Shown piece by piece: positions 1 to 7,368 of a stretch of DNA of 33,991 bases. The translations under genes were made by a program, and so were the position numbers. Below the pieces are notes generated by a model. It had not been told where the DNA came from. It saw only the letters and a program-made list of their open reading frames with translations, and searched no databases. This DNA is from Bacteroidota bacterium. Its GTDB lineage: Bacteria; Bacteroidota; Bacteroidia; Cytophagales; Thermoflexibacteraceae. Positions within the stretch are counted from its first letter, which is position 1. Each line of letters opens with the position of its first letter. The DNA is taken from positions 1 to 33,991 of the forward strand of contig RDXG01000204.1 of assembly GCA_004292785.1 (NCBI GenBank), given 5' to 3'.

Positions 1-654
1 TATTGGTTTTCGCAAGTAAGAAATCCACAAACCATTGATAATCAAACCATTCTGAACGAAAAACTAATTTTGGCAGTCGCAGATTGCACAGGGCATGGTG
101 TGCCAGGTGCGTTTATGAGCATGATCGGAAACGACATTTTGAACGAAATTGTAAACACCAAAAACATCACCCAAGCCGATAAAATTTTGAACGAATTGCA
201 CAAAGGTATTCAAAAAGCACTCAAACAAGAAGAAACCGAAAGCAGAGACGGCATGGATGTGGCGATTTTGGTCATTGATTGCTCCAAGCAAAAAGCAGAA
301 TATGCAGGCGCGATGAATCCGCTTTTTTATGTGCAGAACAAACAGTTTTTCGAAATTAAAGCCGATAAAAAAGCCATTGGAGGCAGACAAGCAGAGGCAG
401 TCAGAACGTTTAACAAACATGAAATTGATATTTCTACTGAAACTACTTTTTATTTGTGTTCAGATGGTTTTCAGGATCAATTTGGAGGAGAAAATAACCA
501 AAAATTTATGGTTAAAAAACTCAAAAGTTTGATTTTTGATATTCATTCACAGCATTTATGCGATCAAAAAGATATTTTAGAAAAAACAATCAATGAGTGG
601 AAAGGAACACGCAAACAAATTGATGATATGTTAATTTTTGCAGTTAAAGTATAA
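1..654 (+). CDS. SpoIIE-type PP2C phosphatase, C-terminal part (5' end outside window)
   Basis: The reading frame is open from base 1, so the gene is cut by the window edge and the first 217 visible codons are only its C-terminal phosphatase domain. The visible protein opens on the tail of the DFYW motif (Tyr-Trp-Phe-Ser). It then has the metal-binding ADCTGHGVPG motif near residue 28, CSDGFQDQFGGE near residue 155 and a terminal QIDDMLIF, where the last aspartates bind metal in the SpoIIE/RsbU family. These phosphatases dephosphorylate serine on anti-anti-sigma-type proteins in partner-switching pathways. The domain is close in wording to those at 3015-4490 and 24612-28379, so they are paralogues. 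The sensor part lies upstream and cannot be judged. An internal TTG at 70 would be a false start, because the DFYW remnant lies before it. Confidence 0.9.
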   Translation, partial: YWFSQVRNPQTIDNQTILNEKLILAVADCTGHGVPGAFMSMIGNDILNEIVNTKNITQADKILNELHKGIQKALKQEETESRDGMDVAILVIDCSKQKAEYAGAMNPLFYVQNKQFFEIKADKKAIGGRQAEAVRTFNKHEIDISTETTFYLCSDGFQDQFGGENNQKFMVKKLKSLIFDIHSQHLCDQKDILEKTINEWKGTRKQIDDMLIFAVKV

Positions 655-726
655 TTTTTAATCAATAAAATCATATATTTTATGCTTTTTTCATAAGGTT
701 ATACTTGAATATTTTTTTGTTTTTTT

Positions 727-2139
727 TTAAAAATCGGCTCTAAAACCCATAAAAAAGCCATTTTTATTTTCTCTATTCCAAGAATATTCCAAACGCAAAA
801 CCAAATTGTAAGAGGCAACTGTATCCAAACCAATTCCGCCACCTGCCAACAATCTATTGGCTAAATCGTTTGGATTAGTAATCAAAGTATTTTGTGCATA
901 AGCCAAATCAGCATAAATTTTTAGGTACATAGATAAAGGCAAGGTGCTAAATTGTTCCATGCCAATAATTTTGTCAATTCGTTTTTCGGTAGAAAAAAGT
1001 TGCCACCGCAAAGTGTTTTTCCAAATTGCAAAGTTTTGAGTATCAATAACATAGAGTTCGTAACCTCGCACAATACTCGATCCATAACCAAAGGATCGCA
1101 GTTCAGGAAAAGGTTGTAGTTCAGGAAATGAAATTAAACCTCGCCAGCTAGTTGCCAAATAAAATTTTGGATTAAGTTTAAAAAAATGCGCATATAAAAA
1201 CGAAAATTGTAGTTTATTAAATGTTCCTAAAAAGCCTAATCCTCTATGTAAAGCACTGAATTTGAAGTACATACCTGTAAGCGGATAAGCTGCCATATTG
1301 CGCACATCTCGCACAAAATCGTATTGTAAACTGACGTAATATTGGCTTTTTTTGCCTTTTAAAAAATAATTTGGATTCAAAAATGCAACCGTATCAGCAA
1401 TTTGGTTATACCTATATTCAGAAGAAAAAAAATGAGAATTATAAAAGGCATTTCGTTTAAAAACACTGACTCCAAACATCATTTTTTGATTCAAAATATT
1501 TTCACTGCCCAAAAAATCTAGCTTGTTTTGGGTCGTTTTGAAAGGCATATTTTTGTTGTTTGCATAGCTCAAACTAAAACTTAAACCTATCGTTTTTTTG
1601 CGATCTATATAAGGAATCAAATATTCAAGTTCGTAGAGTTGGGTAAAACCAAACTGAAAATTAAAACGCAAATCTTCGTTTCTTCCCCTAAAATTTTGCT
1701 GTCGAAACCTCATGCCGTAGTTTATTCTGCCCAAATCGTGGTTGCGTTGCTGCCACCATTCGTTAAAATTTCGGTCTGCAAGTTCCAAAATAGGAATGGG
1801 GTAAAAATACCATTTTTCGATCACGCTTGCCAACAAATCTACGCTATCGCCCTCAATAATTGGGATTAGGTCTGCAATGACAAATAAATCAGTATTAAAA
1901 ATTTTATTTGCTTCACGTTTACAAATCTGGTAAATATGGTGTTTGCTAATTTTTGAACCTTTTGTAAAAGCAAGTTCGCGGCTTACAATAAAGGACTTTG
2001 TTTTTTTTAGGCAATCCAAATGAATATTTCTGACAATCAAGCTGTCTGTACAAAGCGAATCAGGTACAAAATCTTGTGCAAAAATAAGGGAAATATTGCC
2101 CCAAAAAAAAACTAAAAATAGCGCAAATAATTTGATCAT
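727..2139 (-). CDS. BamA/TamA-family (Omp85-like) outer membrane protein
   Basis: The 470-residue protein starts with a signal peptide (MIKLFALFLVFFWGNISLIFAQ). A POTRA-like stretch follows at about residues 35-110 (IVRNIHLDCL, then a helix and ending VIEKWYFYPIP). The rest is alternating aromatic beta strands ending in a terminal phenylalanine (FRADF), the usual outer-membrane barrel signature. A VRGYE sequence near residue 356 fits the conserved VRGF/Y loop of Omp85 proteins, and RLLAGGGIGLD fits a late barrel strand. The length is short for BamA, which has five POTRA domains, so this is a single-POTRA relative. It may act in outer-membrane protein or lipid export, but the substrate is unknown. 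It is convergent with the partial phosphatase gene and divergent from the 7TMR-DISM gene. Family confidence is good and specific role is unknown. Confidence 0.75.
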   Translation of the reverse strand: MIKLFALFLVFFWGNISLIFAQDFVPDSLCTDSLIVRNIHLDCLKKTKSFIVSRELAFTKGSKISKHHIYQICKREANKIFNTDLFVIADLIPIIEGDSVDLLASVIEKWYFYPIPILELADRNFNEWWQQRNHDLGRINYGMRFRQQNFRGRNEDLRFNFQFGFTQLYELEYLIPYIDRKKTIGLSFSLSYANNKNMPFKTTQNKLDFLGSENILNQKMMFGVSVFKRNAFYNSHFFSSEYRYNQIADTVAFLNPNYFLKGKKSQYYVSLQYDFVRDVRNMAAYPLTGMYFKFSALHRGLGFLGTFNKLQFSFLYAHFFKLNPKFYLATSWRGLISFPELQPFPELRSFGYGSSIVRGYELYVIDTQNFAIWKNTLRWQLFSTEKRIDKIIGMEQFSTLPLSMYLKIYADLAYAQNTLITNPNDLANRLLAGGGIGLDTVASYNLVLRLEYSWNRENKNGFFMGFRADF

Positions 2140-2165
2140 TTGAGAATTTCTAAAAAAATTAAAAC

Positions 2166-2173
2166 CAAAATTA
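2166..2173 (-). promoter_or_regulatory. Candidate -7 element for the BamA-like gene
   Basis: Read on the minus strand this is TAATTTTG, a full match to the Bacteroidota TAnnTTTG element, about 26 nt before the start codon. No TTG is correctly spaced upstream, so it is a weak call. Confidence 0.35.
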
Positions 2174-2308
2174 CTGCTTTATTCTCAAAAAAATGAATTA
2201 TTTATGACAAAATTCCCAAAAACTAAGAAAGAAAAATCAAAAATTTCGCAATTAATTTGTCTAAATTGATAAATTGCACCAATATTTGTTTTAAATAAAA
2301 GATAAATT

Positions 2309-2338
2309 TTGATTTTTATCAAAAAAAAAATTACTTTG
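2309..2338 (+). promoter_or_regulatory. Candidate promoter of the 7TMR-DISM sensor gene
   Basis: A TTG at 2309-2311 and TTACTTTG at 2331-2338 are separated by 19 nt. This matches the Bacteroidota primary promoter (TTG, N17-23, TAnnTTTG) with one mismatch. The start codon is at 2356, leaving a leader of roughly 10 nt. Confidence 0.5.
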
Positions 2339-2355
2339 CAAATATTTAACTAGCT

Positions 2356-3024
2356 ATGACTTCATTCAAATTTTTTACCTTTTTTTATATCTTTTTTTGC
2401 TTTATTTTGGAAATTCAGGCGCAAGTTTTGACCATTCCAAAAAATGCAGAAGAATTAAATTTGGATTCGTATTTTAGCATTTTTAATGATAGTTCTGAAA
2501 AATATACCGTTCAGCAAGTCATTTCAAAACCATTTTTATTTACAGAAAAAGCCAATAAAAATTTTACAGTTTCAAAAGCAAAATCATTTTGGATAAAAGT
2601 TTCGATTCTTAACCAATCTAATTGTTTGGAATGGATCGCCAATTTTGATCATAAAGAAGTCATTTTATACGATTCTTTGGGCAATCAACTAGCAAAAACA
2701 GGGCATGGATTTCCCTTTTCTGAACGCTTTTTTGGGCATACTTTCGGGCATCGAATATTTTTGCCAATTTCTTTGCCTTCAAACATTCAAAAAACATTCT
2801 TTATTCAGGTCAAAACCTCTGATATTTTTATACTTAGCCCCGAAAATATGCTTGTGCCTGTCCTAAAATCTTACGCCAAAATAGCTGAAACATATCGTTG
2901 GTTTACTGTTGGAAACATTGCTACAATAGCTATTTTATTTGCTTTAGGAATTTATCATTTCATTATTTATATTTTAACCAAAGACAAAAACTATTTTTAT
3001 TTTAGCCTTTTTTCTTGTTTTTGA
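2356..3024 (+). CDS. 7TMR-DISM sensor, N-terminal half of a frameshifted gene
   Basis: The 222 residues contain a signal peptide (about 1-22), then an extracellular 7TMR-DISM domain at about 25-175. Motifs such as SKAKSFWIKVSILNQS and the beta-rich stretch after it are typical of DISMED2. A first transmembrane helix follows (about 183-205), then the characteristic YHFIIYILTKDKNYFYFSLF loop. The frame stops at TGA (3022-3024) in the middle of the membrane domain. The missing helices, coiled coil and SpoIIE domain continue without a gap in protein logic in the next frame, starting at 3006. The intact product would be a membrane sensor of about 712 residues that binds an unknown extracytoplasmic ligand. 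The break lies in a T-rich tract (3008-3023), so either a real mutation or a base-calling error is possible. A promoter match lies directly upstream. Confidence 0.8.
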   Translation: MTSFKFFTFFYIFFCFILEIQAQVLTIPKNAEELNLDSYFSIFNDSSEKYTVQQVISKPFLFTEKANKNFTVSKAKSFWIKVSILNQSNCLEWIANFDHKEVILYDSLGNQLAKTGHGFPFSERFFGHTFGHRIFLPISLPSNIQKTFFIQVKTSDIFILSPENMLVPVLKSYAKIAETYRWFTVGNIATIAILFALGIYHFIIYILTKDKNYFYFSLFSCF

Positions 3025-4490
3025 CTAATTCGCCTAATTTTTATTATGAATATGTTTACAAACTTGTTTCTACCCTTTTTGATCTTTCCTATCTTTGGTT
3101 TGTTGTCAAATATTTAGAAACGAAAAAAAGACACCCAAAATGGCATATTTTTTTGCAAACAATGGTTTATCTTTTTGTACTATTACGCTTTTTGCCCTCG
3201 TCTGAATTTATAAAATATTTGAATAACATACGTTTGCAGGTTACACTTTTTTTATATTTTGTCTTGGGTTTTTGGGCTTGGTACAAACAAAATCCTTTTG
3301 CAATATTTTTTATTTTGGCAGATTCTGTATTTTTATTAGGAATTATTGCAAATATTGCCTTGGATATATTCAAAATAAGCAATGATATTTTCAATTTTGG
3401 TGATATTGGTTTGATTTTGCAACAAATATTTTTTGCAGTAGGTTTGGCTACAAAAATTAACATATTGAACAAAGAAAAACAGGAAACTCAAAAACTATTT
3501 GTTTTACAATTAGAAGAAAATCAGCGCATCAAAGACCAAATTAATGAAGAATTGGAGCGCAAAGTGAAAGAAAGAACCCTTGAAATTAAAGAAAAACAAA
3601 TTAAAATAGGAGAGTACAATGAAGAACTTTTGCAAATGAATGAGGAAATGAAACAAACCAACGAAGAAATTAGATCAACCTTAGAATTTGCAGAAAATCA
3701 AACAAAAATAATTACAAACAAAAATAAACATTTGACCGACAGCATCAATTATGCGCTTCGAATCCAAACCGCTTTGTTGCCTACAGAAGACGAAATACAA
3801 AAACATTTTCCTGAAATGTTTATTTTGAACAAACCCAAAGACATTGTTTCAGGAGATTTTTATTGGTTTGAAGACAAAAAAGACGTGCAGATTTTGGCGG
3901 TTGCCGATTGCACAGGACATGGCGTGCCAGGTGCTTTGATGAGTATGTTGGGCGTAGAAATTTTGGATAAAATTGTAAACGAACACCACATTTTAGATGT
4001 TCGTTGGATACTTTATGCACTCAATATAGAAATTAGGAAAGTGTTAAAATCTGAACAAACCAAAACCCATGACGGAATGGACATTTGCATAGTTTCTGTG
4101 GATCGAAAACATGGAATTTTGGAATATGCAGGCGCAATGAACCCATTTTTTTTCATACAAAATCATGTTTTTAATCAAATTAGAGCCAATAAATATCCTA
4201 TTGGGGGAAGGATAATGAAAGAAAAACAAGAACGAGAGTACGAAAAACATACGATTATGTTCGAAAAAGAAGATCATTTTGTGTTTTATTTGTGTTCTGA
4301 TGGTTATCAAGACCAATTTGGTGGCGAAAAAGGTGGAAAATTTATGGTCAAAAAATTAAAAGAATTACTGTTTGAAATTCATGAAAAAGAGTTATTCGAA
4401 CAAAAATTAATCTTAGATTCTACTTTTGATTTATGGAAAAATAATGAAGAGCAAGTAGATGATGTGTTGATTATGGGTATAAAAATATAG
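3015..4490 (+). CDS. 7TM + coiled coil + SpoIIE phosphatase, C-terminal half of the frameshifted gene
   Basis: About 155 residues of membrane helices complete the 7TMR-DISM domain begun in the preceding frame. A charged coiled coil follows (about 155-235, rich in E, K and Q). The SpoIIE/PP2C domain then carries SGDFYWFE near 280, ADCTGHGVPGALMSM near 296, CSDGYQDQFGGEKG near 426 and terminal QVDDVLIMGIKI. All aspartates expected to bind the metal ions are present, so the catalytic part looks intact. The nominal start is a TTG at 3015, and no ATG or ribosome site is seen, which argues that this half is not an independent gene. Only 8 nt separate its stop from the next gene, so the two may be co-transcribed. 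Expected role: serine phosphatase output for an extracellular signal in a partner-switch pathway. Confidence 0.8.
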   Translation: MFLTNSPNFYYEYVYKLVSTLFDLSYLWFVVKYLETKKRHPKWHIFLQTMVYLFVLLRFLPSSEFIKYLNNIRLQVTLFLYFVLGFWAWYKQNPFAIFFILADSVFLLGIIANIALDIFKISNDIFNFGDIGLILQQIFFAVGLATKINILNKEKQETQKLFVLQLEENQRIKDQINEELERKVKERTLEIKEKQIKIGEYNEELLQMNEEMKQTNEEIRSTLEFAENQTKIITNKNKHLTDSINYALRIQTALLPTEDEIQKHFPEMFILNKPKDIVSGDFYWFEDKKDVQILAVADCTGHGVPGALMSMLGVEILDKIVNEHHILDVRWILYALNIEIRKVLKSEQTKTHDGMDICIVSVDRKHGILEYAGAMNPFFFIQNHVFNQIRANKYPIGGRIMKEKQEREYEKHTIMFEKEDHFVFYLCSDGYQDQFGGEKGGKFMVKKLKELLFEIHEKELFEQKLILDSTFDLWKNNEEQVDDVLIMGIKI

Positions 4491-4498
4491 AAAAATTT

Positions 4499-5260
4499 AT
4501 GAAAATTCGTTTTTTAGGAACAGGAACTTCACAAGGAATTCCAATGATTGCCTGTGAATGTAGGGTTTGTAAGTCTTTGGATTTCAGGGACAAACGTTTG
4601 AGAACTTCGGTACAAATTGAGCTAGAAGGCAAAAGTTTTGTCATTGATTCAGGAGCCGATTTTAGGCAACAAATGCTTGCCAACCAGATCAAACAATTAG
4701 ATGCTATCTTGTTTACCCATCAACACAAAGATCATACGGCGGGCTTAGACGATGTGCGAGCTTTTAATGCAAAAGATCAGCGTGATATGCCAATTTATGC
4801 ACGTCAAGAAGTTTTGGATCAACTTAAAAAAGAATTTGCCTATATTTTTTCCGAAAATAAATATCCTGGCGTTCCAAATGTAGAAACCCATGTAATCCAA
4901 AACGAAGCATTTTATATTGACAAAATACAGGTTACGCCCATTGAGGTGATGCACTATAAATTGGCAATTTTTGGTTATCGAATCCAAGATTTTACTTATA
5001 TCACAGACGCAAGTTTTATTTCTGAAAAAGAATTAGAAAAAATTTATGGTACAAAAGTATTGGTAATCAATGCTTTACGAAAAGAACCACATTTGGCGCA
5101 TTTCAATTTGGCGCAAGCCTTAGAAATGATCGAAAAAATTAAACCTGAAAAGGCTTTTCTCATTCATTTGAGTCATAATATGGGTTTGCATCAAGAGGTT
5201 TCGAAGGAATTGCCTGAAAATGTTTTTTTTGCTTATGATGGTTTGCGGTTGGAAATTTAG
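4499..5260 (+). CDS. MBL-fold metallo-hydrolase (PhnP-like phosphodiesterase family)
   Basis: The 253-residue protein has the metallo-beta-lactamase fold signature THQHKDHTAGLDD (about residues 73-85), which supplies the zinc-binding histidines and aspartate. It opens with MKIRFLGTGTSQGIP, the usual first strand of the PhnP/lipoate-type subgroup. Further ligands are likely in the YITDAS segment (about 165) and LIHLSHNMGLH (about 222). Cys-rich ECRVCKS near residue 20 resembles the second zinc site of PhnP. Members hydrolyse cyclic phosphates or related esters, but the substrate here cannot be read from the sequence. It starts 8 nt after the phosphatase gene stop and ends before a bidirectional terminator. 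Confidence 0.85.
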   Translation: MKIRFLGTGTSQGIPMIACECRVCKSLDFRDKRLRTSVQIELEGKSFVIDSGADFRQQMLANQIKQLDAILFTHQHKDHTAGLDDVRAFNAKDQRDMPIYARQEVLDQLKKEFAYIFSENKYPGVPNVETHVIQNEAFYIDKIQVTPIEVMHYKLAIFGYRIQDFTYITDASFISEKELEKIYGTKVLVINALRKEPHLAHFNLAQALEMIEKIKPEKAFLIHLSHNMGLHQEVSKELPENVFFAYDGLRLEI

Positions 5261-5264
5261 GAAT

Positions 5265-5304
5265 AAAAAAACTGTTGAAAATCTAAGTTCTCAACAGTTT
5301 TTTT
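5265..5304. terminator. Bidirectional intrinsic terminator
   Basis: A perfect 14-bp stem (5265-5278 with 5291-5304) closes a 12-nt loop. The arms are A7CTGTTGA and TCAACAGT7, so a T tract follows the GC part on either strand. It lies between convergent genes. Confidence 0.8.
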
Positions 5305-5316
5305 GTGAATAAAAGA

Positions 5317-6666
5317 TTATTTTTTCTTATTCACTGTTTTTTTAGGTTCTTCTTCTACAATAATTGCTTCAGAACCGCTTACTTTTTTTTCTAAAGATTT
5401 TAGTTTGGATTTTAGTTCATGAATTTGTTTGTGCAAACCATCAACTTCCGAACGGGGAGCCACAGGCAAAGGTGCTAAAGCCAATTCGATATTTTTTTCC
5501 AAAGACATTTTAATATCCAATCCAACTTCTAACAATTCTGCTTGTACTTTTCCAAAATGTTCTCCATTAAAAAGTTCAATCATTCCGCTTTCCAAAGTAG
5601 AAGTCCATTGGCTGAAAAACTCTTGGTAAGTCTGTGGCGTTTTGCTTTCTTTTGCTTGCTCAAACAATGCTTTTGCCGTTTTTTCAAGGGCTTTTTGCAT
5701 GGTATTTGCAATTACGTATTGCATTTCGCTGTATTTTACTTGATAATGATTGAGGTTTTCTTGCATTTTAACCATACTTTCCATCAAATCTTTTGAAGGA
5801 GATTGTGGCATAATTTTGGCAAAAGGCTCATACATTTTTTTCCATTGTTCGCTGGTTTGGTGCTGTATTTTCATACTTGCTCCAAAAAAATCGTTTTGCG
5901 AAAATGACGGCATGATTTTGTCATACTGTTCATACATTTGCTTAAACGGCGAGTCTATGGTGCGGAAGATATCGCGATAAGAATTTAGATAACTGCTGAT
6001 TTGTCCAAAAAAATCATGGTTTTTATCTGGCAACATAAATCCGAAGAACATTTTGCTCATTTCTTGAAACTTTTCAGTGCCAACACCGAATTTGTCCAAG
6101 CCAAGCGTCTTCATATATTCTTCAGGATTAAATTTATTTTCTGTAACCATTTTATAAAACGGTTTCCAAAATTCTAGCATTTCCAAATAATTTTTGGATT
6201 GCGTGAACATATTGGAAAAAGCGTCTTTGGTTGTAGAACCAGTCATAAAATTTTGCATATCTTTGAACGATTCACCGAACTTACCAAAGTTTTGGTTAAA
6301 AATTGTAAGCCAGTTGTCATAGAGTTTTTTGGACTCTCCCAAAAAGTTTTCTGGAGCAGACGCAGGCTGTGTAAAAGCAGCATTCATCATATCAATCCAT
6401 TTTGTAGAAAACTCTTTTTGTTGACCTAGCCAATTTTTAATGGTTTCAGGTGAATTTTCAGTCAGGTTTTCGGAAGACTTATTGATAACTTCGCCGACAA
6501 TTCCTTTCTGATTTTCATACCACTCTTTATAAAAATCCAAGCCTTTTTGCACCAATTCACCTTTCCCCGCTGCTACTTGAAATTTTTTAGTGGTTTCTAC
6601 CCAATTCTCAACTAATTTGTTTTGAGAATCTACCCACATATCGAACATTTTATTGGTTGTTTCCAT
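5317..6666 (-). CDS. phaE: PhaE-like class III polyhydroxyalkanoate synthase subunit
   Basis: The 449-residue soluble protein is dominated by amphipathic helices rich in W, F, K, Q and M. It opens METTNKMFDMWVDSQNKLVENW and repeats WxxxxNxxF-type patterns, as in phasins and PhaE. A C-terminal helix (about 405-435, GLHKQIHELKSKLKSLEKK) looks like the coiled-coil tail typical of PhaE, and the end is a basic KKTVNKKK. In class III synthases PhaE partners PhaC to polymerise hydroxyacyl-CoA. No phaC is in this window, so the partner must lie elsewhere if the assignment is right. The promoter upstream is one of the best in the window. A related phasin-like granule protein is the alternative. Confidence 0.7.
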   Translation of the reverse strand: METTNKMFDMWVDSQNKLVENWVETTKKFQVAAGKGELVQKGLDFYKEWYENQKGIVGEVINKSSENLTENSPETIKNWLGQQKEFSTKWIDMMNAAFTQPASAPENFLGESKKLYDNWLTIFNQNFGKFGESFKDMQNFMTGSTTKDAFSNMFTQSKNYLEMLEFWKPFYKMVTENKFNPEEYMKTLGLDKFGVGTEKFQEMSKMFFGFMLPDKNHDFFGQISSYLNSYRDIFRTIDSPFKQMYEQYDKIMPSFSQNDFFGASMKIQHQTSEQWKKMYEPFAKIMPQSPSKDLMESMVKMQENLNHYQVKYSEMQYVIANTMQKALEKTAKALFEQAKESKTPQTYQEFFSQWTSTLESGMIELFNGEHFGKVQAELLEVGLDIKMSLEKNIELALAPLPVAPRSEVDGLHKQIHELKSKLKSLEKKVSGSEAIIVEEEPKKTVNKKK

Positions 6667-6698
6667 TTTACTGACAAATTTTGATTGTAAAAACTTTG

Positions 6699-6728
6699 CA
6701 AAGATAAATATAATATTTAGTAAAACAA
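6699..6728 (-). promoter_or_regulatory. Promoter of the phaE-like gene
   Basis: On the minus strand this reads TTG (6728-6726), 19 nt, then TATCTTTG (6706-6699), a full match to the Bacteroidota promoter. The predicted transcript start is near 6692, about 26 nt before the ATG. Confidence 0.65.
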
Positions 6729-6900
6729 GCAGCTAGGCAAATAATTTAAACAAATGGTAATTAAAGAAACAATTATTTAAAATAACTCTAAAACTAGCTA
6801 CTAAAAATTACAAATTTTTCATGTTGAAAAATCTGAAAAAATAATGTATTAATCTTTTTTTAAATTTTTAAAAAAAATACCAAAACCTATTTTTTTTTAC

Positions 6901-6908
6901 TACTTTTG
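6901..6908 (+). promoter_or_regulatory. Candidate -7 element of the cold-shock gene
   Basis: TACTTTTG fits TAnnTTTG. It would place transcription start near 6915 and give a leader of about 100 nt before the ATG at 7013. Long leaders are usual for cold-shock genes. No correctly spaced TTG is seen upstream. The intergenic interval 6667-7012 otherwise holds only AT-rich sequence. Confidence 0.45.
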
Positions 6909-7012
6909 TTAAAGATTAGCTAATAAAAATTAACAAATACTGATTAAGGCAGGTTTGTTAAGGTATATTACTATTTTTTTATTCTTTTATTTTTTTAATC
7001 ATTTTTTCAATA

Positions 7013-7201
7013 ATGGCAAAAGGAGTAGTTAAATTTTTTAATGAAACCAAAGGATTTGGATTTATTAAAATGGACAATGGACAAGAAATATTTGTTCATG
7101 TTTCAGGTCTTAAAGACAACATTCGCGAAGGCGATCAAGTAAGTTTTGACGTACAAGACGGAAAAAAAGGAGATAATGCAGTAAATGTAAAATTATTGTA
7201 A
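7013..7201 (+). CDS. Cold-shock domain protein
   Basis: The 62-residue protein is a single cold-shock OB fold. RNP1 is KGFGFIKM (about residues 13-20) and RNP2 is IFVHVS (about 26-31), the aromatic and basic residues that bind single-stranded nucleic acid. It opens MAKGVVKFFNETKG, the family's standard first strand. The length is a few residues under E. coli CspA (70). It should act as an RNA chaperone that melts structure in mRNAs. The gene is monocistronic, with a long AT-rich leader, and ends just before a MITE-like element and a strong terminator. Confidence 0.95.
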   Translation: MAKGVVKFFNETKGFGFIKMDNGQEIFVHVSGLKDNIREGDQVSFDVQDGKKGDNAVNVKLL

Positions 7202-7217
7202 ATTATTTTCTTGATTA

Positions 7218-7328
7218 TAGGACTTACGCAAATCTTAAATTTTGAAGCCTGTACCGCAAACATTCTTGTTTGCGATTAAGCTACAAACGCAAACAAGAAT
7301 GTTTGCGATACATTTTGCGTAAGTCCTA
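7218..7328. mobile_element. 111-bp MITE-like element with 5-bp target duplication
   Basis: A perfect 15-bp terminal inverted repeat (TAGGACTTACGCAAA at 7218-7232, its complement at 7314-7328) bounds 111 bp with no ORF. GATTA occurs on both outer sides (7213-7217 and 7329-7333), as expected of a target-site duplication. Inside are two further 20-bp arms, 7255-7274 (CGCAAACATTCTTGTTTGCG) and 7288-7307, that are exact reverse complements. Each arm is itself nearly palindromic, so the RNA could fold as one long hairpin or two short ones. The parent transposase is not in the window. Confidence 0.7.
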
Positions 7329-7330
7329 GA

Positions 7331-7366
7331 TTAGAAAAAAGGGTTTTTAAAAACCCTTTTTTCTAA
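7331..7366. terminator. Perfect palindromic bidirectional terminator
   Basis: Bases 7331-7348 are an exact reverse complement of 7349-7366 (TTAGAAAAAAGGGTTTTT as the left arm). The GGG/CCC core is flanked by A and T tracts. It serves the convergent cold-shock and OmpA-domain genes. Confidence 0.75.
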
Positions 7367-7368
7367 GA

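Noticed and set aside
3006-3024. Programmed -1 frameshift in the sensor gene
   Set aside because: No in-frame X-XXY-YYZ heptamer and no downstream pseudoknot seen by eye; mutation or base-calling error is simpler.
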